A DNA stretch of 64,000 nucleotides from Bryocella elongata (GTDB lineage: Bacteria > Acidobacteriota > Terriglobia > Terriglobales > Acidobacteriaceae). Below the pieces are notes generated by a model. That model saw only the letters and a list, made by a program, of their open reading frames with translations, was not told the DNA's origin and did not search any database. Below are positions 26,899-36,626 of the stretch, piece after piece (position 1 is the stretch's first letter; every line of letters begins with the position of its first letter). Position numbers and translations under genes: made by a program. The stretch spans positions 26,278 to 90,277 of the forward strand of contig NZ_FNVA01000010.1 in the NCBI RefSeq assembly GCF_900108185.1, in the 5' to 3' direction.

Positions 26899-27352
26899 GA
26901 CGCGGATGGAACAGGAATCGTTATGGTGCTTCTCACCGATATCCCGGCGCTGAATCTCTCGACCAGAACGTGCGCTCCTGAGCATGGCACAGGCAGCTTC
27001 GAGACATTCGGTTTCGGCGCTGACTTGCGGCTCTTTGCGCAGCTCTTGGTGGGGACGAGTGAACCATTCTTGCCAGTACATGGCATCCCCAGGAAGCGGA
27101 TGAAGAGGATTGTTCAGGCGGGTGTCTCCCATAGCTATCCCGCTTTCTGCACGGTCACTGCTTCGGGGTCATACCGACGCCCGGCGGCAGGCTCGTTCTT
27201 CTGCTTCGGCTGGCGCCGCCTTCGGTTACGGTTTCCATCTACGACGGACCCTCCGTAAATGCAGAACTTCGGCCTTGGGAGTCGGACCCACTCGCTAGGC
27301 TCCGCCAGGTGTGACCCGAGCAGATCGGGAATTTCAAAACGGAGACACAATC
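26899..27352 (-). other. 454-bp gap between virB11 and ssb; weak minus-strand reading frames
   Basis: No plus-strand gene is convincing. On the minus strand, 27350-27135 (71 codons, Arg/Lys-rich, ending VTVQKAG) is followed 2 bp later by a frame starting at 27132 (MGDTRLNNPLHPLPGD, then MYWQEWF). The second runs into the end of virB11. Both have moderately G/C-rich third positions, but ribosome sites are poor. They may be real small genes or decayed ones. A promoter for the ssb operon must also lie here. Confidence 0.3.
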
Positions 27353-27724
27353 ATGTACCTGAACAAAGCAATCCTCATGGGCTTCCTCGGCGGCGATGCC
27401 GTCGTTCGTACCGGCAAAAACAACAAGCAGTTCACCACGCTCTCCCTTGCAACCAAGGAGTCCTATAAGGACAAAGAGAACGGCAAGTACAACGAGCGCA
27501 CGGAATGGCATAACCTCATCGTCTTCGGCAAGCTGGCCGAGTTCGCCGGCAAGCTCAAGAAGGGCGCTCACATTCAGATCGAGGGCAAGATTCAGCACTC
27601 CGAATACAAGGGCGTGAAGACCGACACGATCCGGGTGACTTCGATCCTCAAGCTCGATCGCGCAGAGCGGGTTGCCGCCGAGGAAGAGTTCGATGAGACC
27701 TTCGAGGAGGACGTGGCCGCATAG
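27353..27724 (+). CDS. ssb: Single-stranded DNA-binding protein
   Basis: 123 residues with an OB-fold: MYLNKAILMGFLGGDAVVR, then TEWHNLIVFGKLAEFAGKLKKGAHIQIEG. The acidic tail EEFDETFEEDVAA lacks the canonical DDDIPF C-terminus. It binds ssDNA during conjugative transfer or replication. It is the first of the mobilisation and replication genes downstream of the T4SS. Confidence 0.93.
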   Translation: MYLNKAILMGFLGGDAVVRTGKNNKQFTTLSLATKESYKDKENGKYNERTEWHNLIVFGKLAEFAGKLKKGAHIQIEGKIQHSEYKGVKTDTIRVTSILKLDRAERVAAEEEFDETFEEDVAA

Positions 27725-27811
27725 GCCATTTCCTCCATGCCGAAGCCCGGTGAAAGCCGGGCTTCTCTTCTGCTAAAGGCCCGAACGTTCCCACTCGCAA
27801 GAGGTGCCGCG

Positions 27812-28762
27812 ATGAGTCAGATTGCCGCTACTTTTCTCCGCCGTTGTTTTGCCCCGGAAGAGACTATAGCCCTCCTGCTGCGGAGTCAGGATGGATCAGC
27901 TCCTATGCAGCGGGTCGTGCGAGTGGAACAGGTGCTAGAGAGCCGGTATATGGCGTGGCTCTCATATGAAAACCAGCATGGCCGCAACAACATCTACGTC
28001 GCTGCCAATCCGCTTCGCCCCGGCAGCCGCAAGCGCACAAAAGAGTGCATTGCATCCGTCCGCCATCTCTATCTCGATATCGACACGGATGGGGATGTCC
28101 GGCTCGCTGCGCTTCGGGCATCGGAGTTGGTGCCACCGGCGACCTCGATTCTCTCGACATCGCCCGGCAAGTATCAGGTGCTTTGGCGCGTCGAAGGCTT
28201 CGACCTTGTACAGCAGGAACAGATGCTCAAGCTCCTCGCCCTCGCCTTCGGAGGCGATCCAGCTTGCACTGACTGCAACCGTGTTCTGCGTGTCCCCGGT
28301 TTACTGAATAGGAAGTACGATCCGCCTTACAAAGTCACCGTCGAATATCCCGACGATTCCGTCTGGACTCCGAATGACTTCCAGCTTGAGGCAGGCGCGG
28401 TCGATGCGATGCTTCCCGGCAATACGTCCGGCTACAGAAATCCTCCGCTGAAGCACAGCCACTCGGAATCGGATTGGGCGTGGGTTCTGCATGAGCTTGC
28501 TCAGGGCAAAGATGCCGTAACGCTCACGCATGAGCTGGCTTCGCGCCGCTCCGATAAGCCCAATCCTCTCTACTACGCGCAGCGCACTATCGACGTGGCT
28601 TCCGCCCGTCTCTGGCTCATCGAAGGCAGCAGTCTTGGCGACATCATCGCGATGCTCGAAGCCCGGCGTTGCAGTGAGATTCCCGCCGCAGTTTGCTCCG
28701 CTCGTGCTCGGGAGATTGCGACCACAGCACAACACATGATCGCCAACAGAAAGTCCGCTTGA
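27812..28762 (+). CDS. RepB-like DNA primase domain protein
   Basis: 316 residues. The segments RHLYLDIDTDGDVRLAAL, SILSTSPGKYQVLWRVEGF and NRVLRVPGLLNRKY match the RepB/archaeo-eukaryotic-type primase domain of plasmid replication proteins; DIDTDGD is the probable metal-binding motif. The start at 27812 (MSQIAATFLRRCF) follows GAGG. It probably primes vegetative or post-transfer replication of the element. Confidence 0.8.
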   Translation: MSQIAATFLRRCFAPEETIALLLRSQDGSAPMQRVVRVEQVLESRYMAWLSYENQHGRNNIYVAANPLRPGSRKRTKECIASVRHLYLDIDTDGDVRLAALRASELVPPATSILSTSPGKYQVLWRVEGFDLVQQEQMLKLLALAFGGDPACTDCNRVLRVPGLLNRKYDPPYKVTVEYPDDSVWTPNDFQLEAGAVDAMLPGNTSGYRNPPLKHSHSESDWAWVLHELAQGKDAVTLTHELASRRSDKPNPLYYAQRTIDVASARLWLIEGSSLGDIIAMLEARRCSEIPAAVCSARAREIATTAQHMIANRKSA

Positions 28763-28785
28763 TTTCACACCAAAAGGAGAATGCA

Positions 28786-29112
28786 ATGCCCCTGCTAGAA
28801 GTCACTCAAACCCGCCACCTCAGCGCCTCGATTCGGTTGACGGATACGACCGCAACCCAGGTCGATCAGTACGCCGCATTCATCCACGCTTCTGCGAACG
28901 ATGTTGTGGAACAGGCGCTCGCTTATGTCTTCTCCAAAGACCGCGACTTTCAGGAGTACCTGAAGTCGCCCGAAGCTCAGAAGGTTACGCCCACGTTGCG
29001 CGTGCGTAGAGCATCCGCAAATGAGGCAGCGGAACAGCCTGTGAAGAAGCCGGTTTCCGCAGCGTCTTCTTCATCCCAAGCACCGGCAGTTGTGGCGGGA
29101 TCGAAAGCATGA
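28786..29112 (+). CDS. Conserved hypothetical element protein
   Basis: 108 residues. The N-terminal half (HLSASIRLTDTTATQVDQYA, then VVEQALAYVFSKDRDF) has the strand-helix-helix rhythm of ribbon-helix-helix proteins. The C-terminus is a disordered Ser/Ala/Pro tail. AAAAGGAGAATGCA precedes the ATG. A role as a DNA-binding relaxosome or partition protein is possible. It lies directly before the oriT candidate. Confidence 0.6.
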   Translation: MPLLEVTQTRHLSASIRLTDTTATQVDQYAAFIHASANDVVEQALAYVFSKDRDFQEYLKSPEAQKVTPTLRVRRASANEAAEQPVKKPVSAASSSSQAPAVVAGSKA

Positions 29113-29187
29113 TCCTCCATCTACATCCGTGGCAGTACCAGAGCGGTGCTGCGCACCGGGTGTATTTCGACACTCCACCCCTAGTAA

Positions 29188-29282
29188 GGAGCTGTTTAGC
29201 TCCCTGTGGGAGCTAATGGGTTCCGTAACAAAAGACATCAGTTACGAAAATCGGGGAGCTTGTTAGCTCCCTGCGATTTTCG
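29188..29282. other. Candidate origin of transfer (oriT): cluster of nested inverted repeats
   Basis: GGAGCT-GTTT-AGCTCC (29188-29203) can alternatively pair as AGCTCCC-TGT-GGGAGCT (29198-29214). GTAAC (29225-29229) pairs with GTTAC (29241-29245). A long nested hairpin follows: CGAAAATCG (29245-29253), GGGAGCT (29254-29260), TGTT, AGCTCCC (29265-29271), TG, CGATTTTCG (29274-29282). The site is directly upstream of MobC-like, TraD and TrwC genes, where oriT sits in MOB-F systems. The nick site cannot be fixed by eye. Confidence 0.6.
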
Positions 29283-29301
29283 AGAATTGGAGCACTCCTG
29301 C

Positions 29302-29679
29302 ATGGCGATTCTTGATACGCAAACGGCTGTGAAGCGCGGCAAGATTCGTGGCCGCGAGAGCCGCAATCAGACCCTCACAACGAAAGTGACTGCGACGGAA
29401 TATCGCGCGGTGGAGGACGCCGCAGGCGCGGAAGCCAAGACGACCGGCGAATGGCTACGCGACCTGGCTTTGGAGGCCGTCGCGGCCCGGACTGAACCCG
29501 GCGCGGAAACCGTCGTGCTGCCGGAGATCGTTGGCGTTCGTTTGCTGCTGGTGAACGCGCTGCGGTCGGTTGCTATCGGGCAAACGATGACGCCGGAAGC
29601 ATTCGACAAATTGCTGGATCAGATCGGCACGGCGAAGCATGAACTGGCCGGAAAAATCATGGCTGAAGGAAGGAGATAA
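29302..29679 (+). CDS. MobC-like relaxosome accessory protein
   Basis: 125 residues. A basic N-terminus (VKRGKIRGRESRNQTLTTKV) and a ribbon-helix-helix-like segment (VTATEYRAVEDAAGAEAKTT, then GEWLRDLALEAV) resemble the MobC/TraJ-type accessory proteins that open oriT DNA. It starts 20 bp after the oriT candidate and overlaps no other gene. The family assignment is by pattern only. Confidence 0.65.
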   Translation: MAILDTQTAVKRGKIRGRESRNQTLTTKVTATEYRAVEDAAGAEAKTTGEWLRDLALEAVAARTEPGAETVVLPEIVGVRLLLVNALRSVAIGQTMTPEAFDKLLDQIGTAKHELAGKIMAEGRR

Positions 29680-29683
29680 CGCA

Positions 29684-31684
29684 ATGGCAAAGACAACGTG
29701 GGGTCGCAAAGAGACGATCATCTGGCCGCAGCATCGGCCCATCTATACCTATGGTGCTATCTTCATCGCCATATTTCTGACGGCCGTATTTTTGTACGGT
29801 CGCCTTCGCTTTATCGGCACGCCGTTACAGCGGTTCTACATGCCGGTCTATGTGCGTAGTTCCATCTTCGGGTCATTCAGCCGGACACACCGCAGCGACT
29901 ATCGGATGCTCTTTCTGACCGGCCATGGCAGGAAGCCCAGCCCTACCATGAGTGAGGACGTGGTGCGTGGAAAAACCGTGGAGCCCGGCGGCAGAATCAT
30001 TCCTTTGGCGCTTTCTCCGGCTGCGCTCCAGCGTGGCGACGACCTGCTCTTCCGCGGGCCAATACGCAGCTACGTGGATGCCCGGCTGTGCGACTACCTG
30101 AAGGTTGCTGTCTATAAAGATGACCTGTCCGCGATCCTGAAAATCCCATTGCTCGGTGGTGCCGGAATCTTCTTGGTGGTGCTGCCGTTTGCCGTCACCA
30201 AGGACATGAAGCGGCAGAAATCGCTGAAGTACGGGCGGCGGCTGAAAGGCCCCGAACGGCTCACGCCGCAAGAGTTCAATCGGACGGTCAAAGGGAACGG
30301 CATCGGCTTCAAAACCGACGACATGAAGGAGATGATTCGCATTCCTGCGAAAGCTGAAGCCCAGCACATGCAGATCATCGGCGATACGGGCTCAGGCAAG
30401 TCCGCCCTGCTGTTTCAGGTGCTCCGGCAGGTGCAGGGACGGGGTGATTCAGCCATCGTGTACGACCCCGCCCGCGAGTTTGTGAAACGGTTTTATGACC
30501 CGTCACGTGGCGATGTCATCTTGAATCCTTTGGACAAACGCTGCCCCTATTGGGGACCAGCCGAAGACCTGCGCAGCCGCTCCGAAGCGAAGGCGTTGGC
30601 CGCGTCGCTCTTCCAGCCACCGCAGGATCGCAAGGGCGAGTTCTTCATCGAGTCTCCGCAGAAAATATTCGCCTTCCTGATGGCTTATCGGCCTACTCCG
30701 GACGAGCTGGTGCAGTGGATGTCGAACCCCGATGAGATCGATCGCCGACTGAAAGGCACGGAGCACGCCCACCTGATCGATCCCCGCGCGCAACAGCAGC
30801 GTGCCGGTGTGCTCGGCTCTCTCGGATTGGTTGCGGACAGCTTGCGTTTGCTTCCGAAGAAAGAGGAAGGCAACGGCACCTGGACGGCAACGGAATGGAC
30901 CGAAAAGAGGAAAGGATGGATCTTCATTACCTCTCTTCCGGCAGAGCGGGAAGCCCTCCGGCCTTTGCAGAGCCTATGGATCGATTGGCTGGTTTTGCGG
31001 CTCTTGAATGAGCCAACGAAGGAGCAAAAACGAGTGTGGTTCGTCATTGATGAGTTGGCGAGCTTGCAGAAGTTGCCGCAGCTTCACACGGCGATCACCG
31101 AAGGAAGAAAGGGTCAGAATCCCGTGCTGCTTGGCTTCCAGGGCAAGGCGCAGCTTGAGTATCTGTACGGCCATCTCGCCGAGGTGATGCTGTCGCAGCC
31201 TGCGACCAGCGTTTGGCTCACGACCAAGGAACCGAATGCCGGGGAATGGGTGTCCAAGTTCATCGGCAAGGTCGAGATCGAGCGCCTGCGTGAGACACAC
31301 TTCGATGGGACACGTTCCGGGCATAACTTCACCATCGAACGGCAAGTTGAGCCGCTGGTTCTGGAGTCGGAAATCTCCGGCCTCGCCGACCTTCACGCCT
31401 TTATGAAGTACCAGAATTACGTGACGTTCTTTTCATTTCCGTACTTCGATATGCCGGAGGTGGCGAAGCCCTTCGAGCTGCGCGAACGCCCGGATGACAG
31501 GCTGCCGTATGTCCCGAAGACCTTACCCGGCACGGAAGAGTTGGCACAGGAGCCGCAGCCTTCCGCAGCCCCCACTGAGCCGCAACCACAACCCAACGAA
31601 CCTGCCGCGGCGCACGAGATTCAGCCGGAGACAACCGTCCCAGACGATACCACCGAACAACAGACGCTTACGTTCAAGGGATAA
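29684..31684 (+). CDS. traD: TraD/VirD4-type conjugative coupling protein
   Basis: 666 residues. Two N-terminal membrane segments (about 22-40 and 155-172) precede an ATPase domain with Walker A GDTGSGKS at 233-240. KRVWFVIDELASLQKLPQLH forms Walker B and sensor; ATSVWLTTKEPNAGEW follows, and a Pro/Gln-rich tail ends the protein. It couples the relaxosome to the T4SS channel. ATG 29684 follows AAGGAAGGAGATAACGCA. It ends 10 bp before the relaxase. Confidence 0.93.
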   Translation: MAKTTWGRKETIIWPQHRPIYTYGAIFIAIFLTAVFLYGRLRFIGTPLQRFYMPVYVRSSIFGSFSRTHRSDYRMLFLTGHGRKPSPTMSEDVVRGKTVEPGGRIIPLALSPAALQRGDDLLFRGPIRSYVDARLCDYLKVAVYKDDLSAILKIPLLGGAGIFLVVLPFAVTKDMKRQKSLKYGRRLKGPERLTPQEFNRTVKGNGIGFKTDDMKEMIRIPAKAEAQHMQIIGDTGSGKSALLFQVLRQVQGRGDSAIVYDPAREFVKRFYDPSRGDVILNPLDKRCPYWGPAEDLRSRSEAKALAASLFQPPQDRKGEFFIESPQKIFAFLMAYRPTPDELVQWMSNPDEIDRRLKGTEHAHLIDPRAQQQRAGVLGSLGLVADSLRLLPKKEEGNGTWTATEWTEKRKGWIFITSLPAEREALRPLQSLWIDWLVLRLLNEPTKEQKRVWFVIDELASLQKLPQLHTAITEGRKGQNPVLLGFQGKAQLEYLYGHLAEVMLSQPATSVWLTTKEPNAGEWVSKFIGKVEIERLRETHFDGTRSGHNFTIERQVEPLVLESEISGLADLHAFMKYQNYVTFFSFPYFDMPEVAKPFELRERPDDRLPYVPKTLPGTEELAQEPQPSAAPTEPQPQPNEPAAAHEIQPETTVPDDTTEQQTLTFKG

Positions 31685-31694
31685 GGAGGCTGCC

Positions 31695-34439
31695 ATGTTG
31701 AACATCTCGAAACCGCTCTCCGCATCGCAGGCACAGACCTACCATGCGAAGGAGTTCACCGCAGCCGAACAGAACTATTGGAAGCAGGGCGACACCATTC
31801 AGGGCGAGTGGCATGGCAATCTGGCGGAGAACTTTGGCCTGTCCGGTGCTGTGGGTGCCGAGGAGTTCGCCCGCCTCTCCGAAGGCCAGCATCCGCAAAC
31901 CGGCGCGCAGTTGGTATCCCATCGCACCGTCCATGAATACCGAAATGCCGAGGGAAAGATGGTATCGCCCGTAGAGCATCGCGCCGGTTGGGATGCGACA
32001 TTCTCCGCACCTAAGTCCATATCACTGACCGCGCTTGTCGGTGGCGACGACCGGGTGCGCGAAGCACACCGCGAAGCCGTCAACGTTGCCTTGAACGAAC
32101 TGGAGAAGTACACGCAGGCCCGCATCGGCGGCAACAATCCCGCCGAGACGACCGGGCAGTTTGTGGCGGCAAAGTTCGAGCATGATACCGCCCGTCCGGT
32201 GGACGGATACTCCGCACCGCAGCTCCACACACACGTTGTCATCTTCAACATGACCGAAAGGGACAACGGCAAGATGGGGGCCTTGCAGCCGCACTCCTTG
32301 TTTGAGAGCCAGCAGTTTGCGACCGCTGTCTATCAGTCCCATCTCACGTACAACCTCCGCTCGCTTGGCTATGAAATCGAAGCTGGCAAGAGCGGTGCCC
32401 CGGACATCAAGGGTTTCACACGGGACTACTTGGATGCCTCCAGTCCGCGCCGCCAGCAGATCGAGGAAGCCCTCTCCCGCAGTGGTTTCGTAGGCCCGGA
32501 GGCAGCGCAGATCGCGGCGCACAACACCCGCGACAAGAAAGTCAGCTTGTCTGCCGATCAAATCCTGGCCGCGCACAAGCAAATTGCCGATGAGTTCGGC
32601 AACCAGGCGGATCGTGTGGTGGCCGAGGCGCGGGAGCGCAGAAAAGAACAAACACCACAGCTCGAGAAAGAACGTCTCCAGCAAGTTCGAGAGGCAGTCA
32701 CCTTTGCCCGCGATAAGGGCTTCGAGCGGGAGGCGGTCGTGGACGAACGTGCGCTTTATGTCGATGCGTTGCGCCGGGGAATGGGCGGGATGACGTACCC
32801 GGAGGTTCGCGCCAGCTTCGAGGCGCGTGTCGCCTCCGGCGAGTTCCGCCAAATTGAAAATGCCGCGCACGATACCGGGCGCAGGTTCACGACGGCGGCG
32901 ACCATCAAAGCCGAGAGTGAAATCGTTCAGAAGGTGCATGACGGGCAGAGCCGCGCACCACAGATCATGCCGATTGAGTCCGCAGTCCCGCTTGCGGATT
33001 CACGCTCTTACTTCAATGCCGCTCAGAAAAGGGTGGTCGAAGATGTTCTCACCTCACGCGATCAGGTGCAGGGATTGCAGGGGCGCGCAGGCAGTGGCAA
33101 GACTTCCGTGCTTTCCCTCATACGCGAAGGAGCCGAACAGAATGGCTACGCCGTGAAAGGTTTTGCGCCGACTTCGCGGGCTGCGAAGCAGCTCCGTGAT
33201 GCTGGCATTCAGGCGGACACGTTGCAACGCTTCCTCGCGGGCGGCAGCCTGCAGGCTGCCGACGATCCCGCGAACAAGCATCTCTACATGGTCGATGAAA
33301 GCTCGCTGGCGTCGACCCAACAGATGCGAGACTTCCTTAACAAGATCGGGCCACAAGACAAGGTACTGTTGATTGGCGATACCCGCCAGCATCAGGGCGT
33401 TGACGCCGGAAAGCCCTTCGAGCAGTTGCAGGAAGCGGGCATGAAGACCGCCCAGCTTGACCAGATCATGCGCCAGAAGGACCCAGCTCTACTCAAAGCC
33501 GTCGAGCATTTGTCCAATAACGAAACCGCTCTCGGGGTTGAAATGCTTTCGCAGCGGGGACGGATAAAAGAGATTGTAGACCCGCAGCAACGCGTCTCGG
33601 CCATCGCTAAAGAGTATGCCGCGCACCCGGAAAACACGCTTATCGTCTCACCCGATAACGCCTCGCGCCGCGCCATAAATCAGGCTGTGCGACAGGAGCT
33701 GCAAACGCTAGGCGCCGTGGACAGCAAAGATCACTCGATGCGAGTTCTCGCGCCACGCAACGATATGACCGGGGCTGACCGCGAATGGGCCGCACGTTAC
33801 CAGCCTGGAGATGTTCTCCACTACGTTCGCGGCAGCAAAGAGCATGGCATCGAGGCAAAAAGCTATGCCCAGGTTGTCACCACGAACCCGGATGAAAACC
33901 TCGTTACGGTGCGAAAAGGTGACGGCCAGCAAGTGACCTATGATCCGTCACGGCTGCACGGCATCTCCGCTTACCGCGAGATCGAGCGCGAGTTTGCTAC
34001 TGGCGACAAAATACAATTCACGGCTCCGTCTAGGGATTTGCAGGTCGCCAATCGCGACCTCGGCATCATCCAACACATCAGTGACGATGGCAAGATCAGC
34101 GTCCGCATGGTTGAGACAAAAGAGCGTACCGTCCGCTTCGATGCGAGCGCGATGCGGCACTTCGATCATGGCTATGCTGTCACCTCGCAGAGCTCGCAGG
34201 GACTTACCTCCGAGCGTGTGTTGGTGAACATGGATACGGCGGTTCATCCAGAATTGATAAACAGCAGGTTTGCCTATGTCTCTGTCTCGCGTGCTTCGCA
34301 CGACGCGCAGATTTATACCAACGATGCTGCGTCGCTCGTCGGCAAACTGAGTCAGGACGTGAGCAAGAGCGCGGCTGTCAGTTTCGGCAATGCACAAAGC
34401 AATTCGATGGCGCAGGGGTTGGCTCTAGTCGCTCGGTGA
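31695..34439 (+). CDS. trwC: TrwC/TraI-type relaxase-helicase (MOB-F)
   Basis: 914 residues. The N-terminal HUH relaxase domain has candidate nucleophilic tyrosines Y16 and Y28 and a metal triad H163, H178, H180 (FEHDTAR, LHTHVVIF). The C-terminal TraI-like SF1 helicase has Walker A GRAGSGKT at 463-470, MVDESSLAS, and the late motif HGYAVTSQSSQGLTSERV. It nicks oriT and unwinds the transferred strand. The start follows AAGGAGGCTGCC. Its last 20 codons recur as a relic at 40079-40139. Confidence 0.95.
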   Translation: MLNISKPLSASQAQTYHAKEFTAAEQNYWKQGDTIQGEWHGNLAENFGLSGAVGAEEFARLSEGQHPQTGAQLVSHRTVHEYRNAEGKMVSPVEHRAGWDATFSAPKSISLTALVGGDDRVREAHREAVNVALNELEKYTQARIGGNNPAETTGQFVAAKFEHDTARPVDGYSAPQLHTHVVIFNMTERDNGKMGALQPHSLFESQQFATAVYQSHLTYNLRSLGYEIEAGKSGAPDIKGFTRDYLDASSPRRQQIEEALSRSGFVGPEAAQIAAHNTRDKKVSLSADQILAAHKQIADEFGNQADRVVAEARERRKEQTPQLEKERLQQVREAVTFARDKGFEREAVVDERALYVDALRRGMGGMTYPEVRASFEARVASGEFRQIENAAHDTGRRFTTAATIKAESEIVQKVHDGQSRAPQIMPIESAVPLADSRSYFNAAQKRVVEDVLTSRDQVQGLQGRAGSGKTSVLSLIREGAEQNGYAVKGFAPTSRAAKQLRDAGIQADTLQRFLAGGSLQAADDPANKHLYMVDESSLASTQQMRDFLNKIGPQDKVLLIGDTRQHQGVDAGKPFEQLQEAGMKTAQLDQIMRQKDPALLKAVEHLSNNETALGVEMLSQRGRIKEIVDPQQRVSAIAKEYAAHPENTLIVSPDNASRRAINQAVRQELQTLGAVDSKDHSMRVLAPRNDMTGADREWAARYQPGDVLHYVRGSKEHGIEAKSYAQVVTTNPDENLVTVRKGDGQQVTYDPSRLHGISAYREIEREFATGDKIQFTAPSRDLQVANRDLGIIQHISDDGKISVRMVETKERTVRFDASAMRHFDHGYAVTSQSSQGLTSERVLVNMDTAVHPELINSRFAYVSVSRASHDAQIYTNDAASLVGKLSQDVSKSAAVSFGNAQSNSMAQGLALVAR

Positions 34440-34489
34440 ACATTCGCAGATGGGTCGCGTAGTCGTACCTCGGACCGGCGCGCTTCAAT

Positions 34490-36550
34490 TTACTTGATTT
34501 CGACGAGAGTTGCGCTATCGCCTGATGTTTGAGCTTCCACCGGAATGAACTTACGGTACACGGCGTTCAAATATTCTCGACCTTGGCTGAAACTTGGACT
34601 GTAACCGATGTGGGTCCGAAAGAAATTAAGCCTCTGAGTTGCTTGGTCTAGAACTTGTGCCCATGTCTTCGCAATAACTGTGTACTCATAGTTTCTTCCC
34701 GCCACAATTCCGCTCTGGTATACCACGCCTGGAGGCAAGTTCTTGACCATTGCTTCCTCTTGGGCTTGTTCACTAATTGCGTTTGAGAGCGCCCAAAAGG
34801 TCCACTTTGCGGGGACGCTGTGGAAGCGTTCATCTCTTGCAATAGCGAACGCATAGTCGCGAACCTCTTTGAGAACTGCGGGAGTTATCTTCTGAGACGG
34901 ACGCTTGAGTTCAATGACGAGATTATGCACAGGATCGACGCCTGAACGGGGAAGGGTTTTCCCTAAAACTGTCCCTGGCAGATTTTCATCAGCGGGTGGT
35001 TCAGAAGTAAGCGCAAGGTCCACGATGCCCGTACCGCCGCCTTCAAAAGTGACATCCTCTGTAAAATCTATAAGACCTTCGTCGATCACATAGCCGCCGT
35101 TGCCTAGATGTTTCTTGAGAACATTCAGCAAACTTTCATCATCATTCATGAGTAAGTACTCATCTCCGAAAAGCCAAGTATTCTCTGCGACGAGACGTTG
35201 AAGTTGCTTGCGTTCGAGGAGCTTGTCCCGGTAGGGACTGTCATACAGCATCGATTTAAGTCCTTGGATGAACTCCAACCGATCTGAAACAATCTTTGAC
35301 GCATTGATGATTGAAACAAGAGAGGTTTTTTCCAGCAGAGTCGCCAGTTGGTCTCTCTTCTCCTTCGGCAAGCCAATGACCTCTTCTAGAATTTTTCGGA
35401 GCGACGAGGGACTTGTCTCAATCGCTTGCCTGAGGAGATTGAAAGTGAATTGTTTGCTTTTCTTTTTTGAACCCTTGAAGTCTGGCAGATACTTTTCGAC
35501 ATTTTGAGCTACTACATCGAATACCTGTCGTTTAGCAACCTCAACAGCGTCGTTCGCTATACCTTCGTAGGGATAAATCTCTTCTTGCTTCCACTCTTCA
35601 ACCTGTTCGGCTGCTTGCTCAGCCTGCCTGGACGCGGAGTATTCCCGCAGTTTCTCTCGCGTCAATTCCAGAAGCTTACCGAGATCACCCAATTCAATCT
35701 CGATAGCATCCTGTGCTTCCAGTTTTTCTAATAGCTCCGAGCGTAAGTATGCGGTGAACTGAAGCCCCGGCGCTTGAATCCCTGCGACAGTTTCACGAAG
35801 ACTGAAACCATCTCGGCTACAAAGGAAAAGTGCGCGTTCCAGCGGAACCCGCCATTCAATCACGGTCAGCGTTTGTGGGGCGAGCTGACCATCTTCGGTC
35901 ATGAAATCAAACGGAATATCTGTCGTTCGAGAGATGAGCTCGGCCGGATTGACGACAGCGCCATCGTATCGAAGCTCGACGTTGGGATATTGTCGTAGGT
36001 ATAGAGCGAAATGCTCCGTAAGCTCTGGCTTGACTGCATCGAATTCGAGCGTCTCAAGTTTCGGCGAAGGATCCGAAATCGTAACGATGGTGCCGGGGCG
36101 ATCACTTGACGGTGCAGGATCAGTAGCTGTGACGGTACGTCTATCCCCGGCGTCAAAGGCAATCTCATACTGCAGTACTTGCCCGTCCACCTCAAATCGA
36201 GTGTTCCAAATTACACGTCCGCCAAGAGACAGAGCCCGATAACGCCCGATGCCCTTTTTCCCGTGGAGCGCACGGCCTAACACCTTCGTGCGCTCACTTC
36301 GTCTCTTCCACGAGTCCCCGAGTTGACCAAAACCGCTGTCGAATTCTTCGGGGGGTATGCCCGTCCCGTCGTCCTCAATTTGGATTGAATCCAATCCAGA
36401 GAGGCCGTTTGGGGTCAAGATGACAGCTATCTTTTTCGCGTCGGCGTCTAAAGCGTTCCAAATGAGTTCGATGAGTGCCAAGAGCGGCTTACGCGCTCGG
36501 GCCAGACTGTCAATATGGTCCGCTCCGACGGCTACGCTAATCCTTTTCAC
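34490..36550 (-). CDS. GHKL/MORC-like ATPase fused to a C-terminal PD-(D/E)XK (Shedu-like) nuclease
   Basis: 686 residues from the GTG at 36550. The GHKL ATPase motifs are ELIWNALDADA (N box), IEDDGTGIP (G1) and GKKGIGRYRAL (G2). A coiled middle region follows. The C-terminal domain reads YVIDEGLIDF, GIVDLALTS, then LVIELKRPSQKIT with E547 and K549, a PD-(D/E)XK nuclease core like Shedu/DUF4263. ATP-driven clamp closure controlling DNA cleavage is a plausible mechanism and a likely anti-phage role, but both are inferred. It lies downstream of the methyltransferase gene on the same strand. A 9-codon mini-frame (ATGATGGATGC...) with a good ribosome site overlaps the GTG start through GTGA. Confidence 0.78.
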   Translation of the reverse strand: MKRISVAVGADHIDSLARARKPLLALIELIWNALDADAKKIAVILTPNGLSGLDSIQIEDDGTGIPPEEFDSGFGQLGDSWKRRSERTKVLGRALHGKKGIGRYRALSLGGRVIWNTRFEVDGQVLQYEIAFDAGDRRTVTATDPAPSSDRPGTIVTISDPSPKLETLEFDAVKPELTEHFALYLRQYPNVELRYDGAVVNPAELISRTTDIPFDFMTEDGQLAPQTLTVIEWRVPLERALFLCSRDGFSLRETVAGIQAPGLQFTAYLRSELLEKLEAQDAIEIELGDLGKLLELTREKLREYSASRQAEQAAEQVEEWKQEEIYPYEGIANDAVEVAKRQVFDVVAQNVEKYLPDFKGSKKKSKQFTFNLLRQAIETSPSSLRKILEEVIGLPKEKRDQLATLLEKTSLVSIINASKIVSDRLEFIQGLKSMLYDSPYRDKLLERKQLQRLVAENTWLFGDEYLLMNDDESLLNVLKKHLGNGGYVIDEGLIDFTEDVTFEGGGTGIVDLALTSEPPADENLPGTVLGKTLPRSGVDPVHNLVIELKRPSQKITPAVLKEVRDYAFAIARDERFHSVPAKWTFWALSNAISEQAQEEAMVKNLPPGVVYQSGIVAGRNYEYTVIAKTWAQVLDQATQRLNFFRTHIGYSPSFSQGREYLNAVYRKFIPVEAQTSGDSATLVEIK

Positions 36551-36626
36551 GCATCTTCCTCGAAAGCATCCATCATACCCGTTTCCTCCCAAAGAAGCGA
36601 AAAAAAAACGAAACCTCAGTTCAGTG

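Noticed and set aside
27135..27350. A minus-strand 71-codon frame as a firm gene
   Set aside because: It has a poor ribosome site and competing frames; kept only as a low-confidence note in the gap entry.
32022..32939. A 305-codon minus-strand frame inside the relaxase gene
   Set aside because: It is a shadow of trwC caused by high G/C third positions, with no recognisable domain.
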